NCBI GenBank assembly: GCA_023428515.1
Contig: JAEYXI010000093.1
Location: forward strand, 1 to 18,820
Direction of reading: 5' to 3'
DNA: 18,820 nt
DNA from: Pseudomonadota bacterium
Lineage (GTDB): Bacteria > Pseudomonadota > Alphaproteobacteria > Rhizobiales > Rhizobiaceae
The translations under genes and the position numbers were made by a program. The notes beneath the pieces are model-generated. The model was not told the origin of the DNA. It made no database searches and saw only the letters and a list, made by a program, of their open reading frames with translations. Each line of letters starts with the position of its first letter. The first letter of the stretch is position 1. Of the stretch, positions 15,228 through 18,820 are shown piece by piece.

Positions 15228-16039
15228 GGGCGTCGTCTCTCCGCCGCTTGCCTGTCAACGCTCTGATCGTTCTCATTTGCGCATTTATCCTTGCGCCGAT
15301 CCTGGTGGTGGTGGCCGCGAGTTTTTCGGAAACACCTTTCCTGGTGTTTCCGCCGACAGGATTCACTTTGAAGTGGTTTACGAACCTCTCGCATCTGGGG
15401 CAGTACACCGACGCCATCAAATTCAGCTTCACCGTGGCGGTGCTGTCGACGATCGTCTCGGTGCTGCTCGGGCTCGTGGTGGGACTGACCATTGTATCTA
15501 CGGAGTTCAAGGGAAAAGCTCTGCTGCAGGCGTTTTTCCTGTCGCCGATCGTCCTGCCGGAACTTGCCCTGGCGCTCGGACTTCTCCAGTATTTCAGCCA
15601 GTTGGGAGTGCTGAGAGGCCTCCTCCCTCTCGTCCTCGCGCACAGCGTCGTCTGCACGCCCTACGCGATCCGCACCATCCAGGCCTCGGCATTGCGGCTG
15701 GACCGGAATCTCGAGGACAGCGCGCTGAGCCTCGGAGCGCGCCCCTATCAGGTCCTTCGGGATGTCACGATCCCTCTCGTGAATCCCGGCGTGATCGCAG
15801 GCGCGATCATGGCGTTCGTAATCTCTTTCGATAACGTCACCATCTCGGTGTTTCTGGCGACGCCGGGCGCAACTCCCATTCCTGCGCTACTCTTCAACCA
15901 GGCAACTGAATCAGGCCTGAGCACGACGTTGGCCGTCGTCTCGACGCTGCTCATCCTGATGATGCTGGTGGTGATCGTCGTCATCGAGAAGCTGATCGGC
16001 ATCAAGAATTTGACGGCTCCGCCGTCGGAAAAGAATTGA
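15224..16039 (+). CDS. ABC transporter permease, PotC-like
   Basis: The 271-residue partner permease starts at ATG 15224 inside the stop of the first permease (ATGA overlap), with GGGGGA 7 nt upstream. The frame is open far to the left (to 14381), but that part is a shadow of the first permease. Transmembrane segments lie at about 11-32, 66-92, 100-123, 132-150, 183-205 and 235-258. The EAA loop is EDSALSLGARPYQVLRDVTI (164-183). The N-terminus RRLPVNALIVLICAFILAPI and the following SFSETPFLVFPPTGFTLKWF are typical of PotC-type subunits. It should form a heterodimer channel with the upstream permease. Confidence 0.9.
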   Translation: MRASSLRRLPVNALIVLICAFILAPILVVVAASFSETPFLVFPPTGFTLKWFTNLSHLGQYTDAIKFSFTVAVLSTIVSVLLGLVVGLTIVSTEFKGKALLQAFFLSPIVLPELALALGLLQYFSQLGVLRGLLPLVLAHSVVCTPYAIRTIQASALRLDRNLEDSALSLGARPYQVLRDVTIPLVNPGVIAGAIMAFVISFDNVTISVFLATPGATPIPALLFNQATESGLSTTLAVVSTLLILMMLVVIVVIEKLIGIKNLTAPPSEKN

Positions 16040-16071
16040 GCGGCCTGATCATGAATCGCCTGGAACCGTCG

Positions 16072-17139
16072 ATGACAGAATCAAATATTGCCCTGAAGAC
16101 AAGCTCGGTCGTGAAGCGTTTTGGCAGCCACACGGCCGTCGACAATGTCGACCTTGAGGTCGGATCGCGCGAGTTCGTCAGCCTGCTGGGCCCCAGCGGT
16201 TGCGGAAAGACCTCGCTGCTGCGGTTGATCGCAGGCTTCCTCAGGCCGGACGCGGGAACGATCGTCTGTCAGGGCAAGGACATCACCAATCTTCCTCCCT
16301 ATGCGAGAAACCTCGGCGTGGTGTTCCAGAACTATGCCTTGTTTCCTCACATGACCGCCGCCGAAAATGTCGGCTACGGCCTCAAAATTCGCCGTGTGGC
16401 CAAGGCGGAACTTGACGAACGAGTCAGGCGGGCGCTCGACCGCGTCAATCTCTCCCAGGCGGCGGAACGCTATCCGCTGCAATTGTCCGGGGGCATGCAG
16501 CAGCGCGTTGCCCTCGCCAGGGCCCTGGTGATCGAGCCCTCGGTACTCCTGCTCGACGAACCACTGTCGGCCCTGGACAAGCACTTGCGCGAGGACATGC
16601 AGGTCGAACTCAGGCTGCTCCAGAAAAGGATCGGAGTAACGACGATTTTCGTCACCCACGATCAGGAAGAGGCCATGACGCTGTCCGATCGGATCGCGGT
16701 GATGGAGGCCGGCAAGATCAGGCAGATGGACACGCCTGAGAACGTCTACAAGAACCCGGTTTCACGCTTTGTCGCGACGTTCCTCGGAACGACCAACATG
16801 CTGACCGGCTCCGTGGCGGAGGCGAATGGAAGCAGTGTCCTGGTCGATGTCCACGGGCTGAAATCGCCAGTCCAAGTCGATGGCCAGGCGCCTGCACCCG
16901 GCGCGAAAGTCAATCTGGCGATACGGCCGGAACAGATCACCTTGTCGAAGAACGGTTCCGGGATTCCCGGCACGGTCCGCGAGGTGCTTTACCAGGGACA
17001 CCGGAACATCGTGATCTTCGATGCCAAAGCTGGCGGTGAACTCCGTTGCTTCGCACCATCCGACTCCTGGTCGCTCGATAGGGGCGATGAGGCATTTGCG
17101 AGATGGGCCGACAATGCAGGGCGGATCCTGCCCGACTAG
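16072..17139 (+). CDS. ABC transporter ATP-binding protein, PotA-like
   Basis: This 355-residue ATPase powers the importer. Counting from ATG 16072: Walker A GPSGCGKT at 40-47, Q-loop Gln86 in VFQNYALFPHMT, signature LSGGMQQR at 138-145, Walker B LLLDEP at 159-164, D-loop SALDK and switch His196 in FVTHDQEEAM. The C-terminal ~110 residues (from about 245) form a TOBE-type beta domain with the AIRPEQ motif, as in PotA, MalK and FbpC. The start is uncertain: TTG 16036 overlaps the previous stop, ATG 16051 also fits, and 16072 best matches the usual N-terminus and has GGA 7 nt upstream. Only one ATPase is encoded, so it should homodimerise under the two permeases. Confidence 0.9.
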   Translation: MTESNIALKTSSVVKRFGSHTAVDNVDLEVGSREFVSLLGPSGCGKTSLLRLIAGFLRPDAGTIVCQGKDITNLPPYARNLGVVFQNYALFPHMTAAENVGYGLKIRRVAKAELDERVRRALDRVNLSQAAERYPLQLSGGMQQRVALARALVIEPSVLLLDEPLSALDKHLREDMQVELRLLQKRIGVTTIFVTHDQEEAMTLSDRIAVMEAGKIRQMDTPENVYKNPVSRFVATFLGTTNMLTGSVAEANGSSVLVDVHGLKSPVQVDGQAPAPGAKVNLAIRPEQITLSKNGSGIPGTVREVLYQGHRNIVIFDAKAGGELRCFAPSDSWSLDRGDEAFARWADNAGRILPD

Positions 17140-17195
17140 TTCGTGACCAACGCCGCCGGAGCGGCAATTCCTCTAGTAAAAATGATGGAGTTTTC

Positions 17196-18356
17196 ATGAG
17201 ACCGGACAACAAATTTTTCAATGAACCACGTCTTCGCGCCGCAATGGACAAGGAGAATATCGATCTCCTGATCTTGAGAGGCGGCGAAAACTCCAAATAC
17301 GTTTCGGGTTTTTTCCACAATGGCGGCCACCTCGTATATCGGCCGTTCTGCGTGTTCTTCTTCCGCGACCCGTCCATCGAGCCGGCCTTCATCGTGCCTG
17401 CCGTGGATCTGCATCTGGCAATGGATTCCACCTGGATAAAAGACGTTCGCGCCTATGCGATGGCTGAATTCCATACCGACATCGACACCCACTTCTACGT
17501 CGATTTCTTCGAGGCGGCGAAGGACGTGCTGGCCGAGCGGGGCGTCAAGGGAATGGTGGTGGGCGTGGAAGGTGAAACTCAGCCGGCCGGGTTCAAGACC
17601 AAACTGGCGACCGTTCTCGGTGACAACAAGACTGTCGATGTCGACGTCATGATGGAACTGGTGAGGATGGTGAAGACGCCGGAGGAAATCCGACGTCTCA
17701 AGATCGCTACCGACATCACGATAAAGGCGCATGCCGCGTTCCGGAGCGCGATCCGCCTGGGCGCGACGGACTCGGACCTGCTGCGCGTCACGACGACCAA
17801 CATGATGGAGAACGGCGCACACGGCGTGAAGTTCATAAATCTGGGATGCGGGCCACTTACTTCCTATGCGGCTCATTCGCCGTTTCCACTGGGCCATGCC
17901 ATCAAGGAAGGTGATTTCGTCAAAGTCGACATGGGCGCGCTCTATCTGGGCTATGGCGCCGACTTCGTGCGTTCGTACTTCGCCGGCAAGGCCAGCGAGC
18001 GCCACCAGGAGATATGGAAGCGGCTTAACGAAGTGCAGCTTGAGCTGGGCCTGGGATTGCGGCCGGGAATGACCGGAGGCGAGATATTCGATCGCGGCTA
18101 CGCCATGATCGACAAGTACCTTCCCAACTTCCCGCGCGAATTCGTAGGCCACGGCATAGGCCTCGGCGCCCACGAACAGCCGCGAATGAACCACGTCAAT
18201 CGCACGGTCCTGGAGCCCAATACCGTCGTCTGCCTCGAATACAGCTACTACCATGAAGGCTGCCGGCACCACACCGAAGAAACCTTCCTGGTCACCGACA
18301 AGGGCGTGGACTTCTGGACGGAGAGCTGCCCGCGCGATCTCATCGTGGCGGTTTAG
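17196..18356 (+). CDS. M24 family metallopeptidase (Xaa-Pro dipeptidase/aminopeptidase-like)
   Basis: The 386-residue protein has the two-domain creatinase/aminopeptidase P layout: an N-terminal domain (about 1-155) and a C-terminal pita-bread catalytic domain (about 165-386). All five metal ligands can be seen: Asp245 (VDMGA), Asp256 (GADFVRS), His319 (GHGIGLGAHEQP), Glu348 (CLEYS) and Glu361 (HTEETFLVT). An intact metal site argues for a metal-dependent peptidase or amidase rather than creatinase, which lacks metal. Ectoine hydrolase (DoeA/EutD) is in the same family but the other ectoine genes are absent. ATG 17196 has GGAG 5 nt upstream; the longer open frame from 17103 overlaps the ATPase and is rejected. 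It sits 56 bp after the ATPase gene, with a GCCGC-CGGA-GCGGC hairpin between, probably in the same operon. It may cleave the imported compound in the cytoplasm. Confidence 0.9.
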   Translation: MRPDNKFFNEPRLRAAMDKENIDLLILRGGENSKYVSGFFHNGGHLVYRPFCVFFFRDPSIEPAFIVPAVDLHLAMDSTWIKDVRAYAMAEFHTDIDTHFYVDFFEAAKDVLAERGVKGMVVGVEGETQPAGFKTKLATVLGDNKTVDVDVMMELVRMVKTPEEIRRLKIATDITIKAHAAFRSAIRLGATDSDLLRVTTTNMMENGAHGVKFINLGCGPLTSYAAHSPFPLGHAIKEGDFVKVDMGALYLGYGADFVRSYFAGKASERHQEIWKRLNEVQLELGLGLRPGMTGGEIFDRGYAMIDKYLPNFPREFVGHGIGLGAHEQPRMNHVNRTVLEPNTVVCLEYSYYHEGCRHHTEETFLVTDKGVDFWTESCPRDLIVAV

Positions 18357-18410
18357 CTGGCGCATCTGGAAACCCGAGCGGCGGCAGGGATGCTGTGAGG
18401 GTTCGTTCCG

Positions 18411-18438
18411 GGGGTCGGGCAAATCTTGTTCCGACCCC
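18411..18438. terminator. Stem-loop downstream of the M24 gene
   Basis: GGGGTCGG (18411-18418) and CCGACCCC (18431-18438) make a perfect 8-bp GC-rich stem with a 12-nt loop, 55 bp after the M24 stop. No T-run follows, so it may stabilise the 3' end or assist termination of the converging transcripts instead of acting as a classic intrinsic terminator. Confidence 0.4.
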
Positions 18439-18471
18439 GTCTGAAGCGTGATCCTGGCGAGGGTACCTACC

Positions 18472-18537
18472 GGCTGCTTTCAGATCGTGAAAAATTGCCC
18501 CAATGATCGCCGACCCTGAGGTCAGTCGAAAGCAGCC
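18472..18537. repeat. 10-bp perfect inverted repeat in the intergenic gap
   Basis: GGCTGCTTTC (18472-18481) and GAAAGCAGCC (18528-18537) are perfect inverted copies 46 bp apart; between them GACC-CTGA-GGTC (18512-18523) forms a smaller hairpin. The element could be a dispersed intergenic repeat or a remnant of a small mobile element. No transposase is encoded here. Confidence 0.4.
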
Positions 18538-18572
18538 ACAGGCGTGACAGGAGACCTTCCAACCTTACGATA

Positions 18573-18820
18573 CTAGCTCTGGTAATGGATTGCATGGCCA
18601 AAGGCGCCGAGAGCTGCCTCCTGGAAAGCCTCCCCGCGGGTCGGATGCGCGTGGATGGTGGCCGCCACATCCTCTGCCCGGGCGCCCATTTCCAGGGCGA
18701 GCGAGAAGGCAGCCGCCAATTCGGAGACGCCTGCCCCAACCGCCTGAACACCTAGCAGGACATGGTCCTGGGCGCGGGCGACGACGCGCACGAAGCCGCC
18801 GTCATCGCCCTGTGTCATGG
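18573..18820 (-). CDS. lpdA: Dihydrolipoyl dehydrogenase, C-terminal fragment (5' part outside window)
   Basis: Only the last 82 codons are inside the window; the gene enters from the right and ends at TAG 18575-18573. The translation shows the dimerisation domain of dihydrolipoyl dehydrogenase (E3): [38 protein letters not shown], and the active-site segment [13 protein letters not shown], with the His-Glu pair that activates the partner subunit's disulfide. E3 reoxidises lipoyl groups of the 2-oxoglutarate, pyruvate and branched-chain dehydrogenase complexes using FAD and NAD. In rhizobia a copy usually lies next to sucAB, which would then be further right. Which complex this copy serves cannot be told here. 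The ATG at 18818 is internal, not the start. Confidence 0.88.
   Translation of the reverse strand, partial: MTQGDDGGFVRVVARAQDHVLLGVQAVGAGVSELAAAFSLALEMGARAEDVAATIHAHPTRGEAFQEAALGAFGHAIHYQS

Noticed and set aside
17196..18356. Ectoine hydrolase or creatinase assignment for the M24 protein
   Set aside because: Its metal ligands are intact, unlike creatinase, and the other ectoine degradation genes are missing from the locus.
17136..18422. 428-codon open frame on the minus strand
   Set aside because: Antisense to the M24 peptidase with all five metal ligands; the minus translation has no recognisable motif.
9552..18572. Attachment-site duplication of the tRNA-Thr 3' end
   Set aside because: I looked for copies of the CGCAAGCGGCACCA end in the gap before lpd and found none.
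1..18820. CRISPR array, insertion sequence, phage or toxin-antitoxin genes
   Set aside because: No regularly spaced repeats, transposase, integrase or recognisable defence proteins were seen in either strand.

Overview
This window looks like chromosome of an alphaproteobacterium of the order Rhizobiales, most likely Mesorhizobium or a close relative. The base composition is GC-rich with strong third-position GC, which produces long spurious antisense ORFs. Recognisable markers are the rhizobial ligase-associated repair genes, a thuAB pair, a tRNA-Thr(CGT) and the end of a dihydrolipoyl dehydrogenase gene. The genus is an inference from gene content; no search was run.

Left part (1-6204), DNA repair. 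A ligase-associated DEXH helicase (minus strand, running off the left edge) and a TPR-SAM methyltransferase (minus) face away from an exonuclease-ATP-dependent DNA ligase pair (plus) whose stop and start codons share one base. Helicase, metallo-beta-lactamase-fold exonuclease and ligase are three of the four members of the known ligase-associated repair set. The fourth, a phosphoesterase, is not in view and may lie beyond base 1.

Middle part (6205-9570). A single-pass membrane protein of unknown function with a TTG start converges on the ligase. Next comes a thuA-thuB pair (minus) for 3-keto-disaccharide metabolism. It has a perfect LacI-type palindrome at its promoter, but no LacI regulator or sugar transporter in view. 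A tRNA-Thr(CGT) gene with its own promoter and T-run terminator follows; its anticodon loop has T at position 37, where a purine is expected.

Right part (9571-18572), a catabolic locus. It holds an M20 amidohydrolase (plus), a GntR/FadR-type repressor (minus) and a plus-strand run: class V glyoxylate-type aminotransferase, Tat-exported solute-binding protein, two permeases, ABC ATPase and an M24 metallopeptidase. A 20-bp AT-rich element containing TGAATTCA occurs twice (17 of 20 identical), once before the aminotransferase and once before the binding-protein gene, each at a plausible promoter. It is the best candidate operator for the GntR protein. The set reads as uptake and breakdown of an amino-acid-containing compound (N-acyl amino acid, dipeptide or opine-like), with the amino group passed to a keto acid such as glyoxylate. 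The substrate is not identifiable from sequence and this is the least described system here. The locus lies between a tRNA gene and a core metabolic gene (dihydrolipoyl dehydrogenase, minus strand, cut by the right edge), a position typical of accessory insertions, but no attachment-site repeat or integrase was found.
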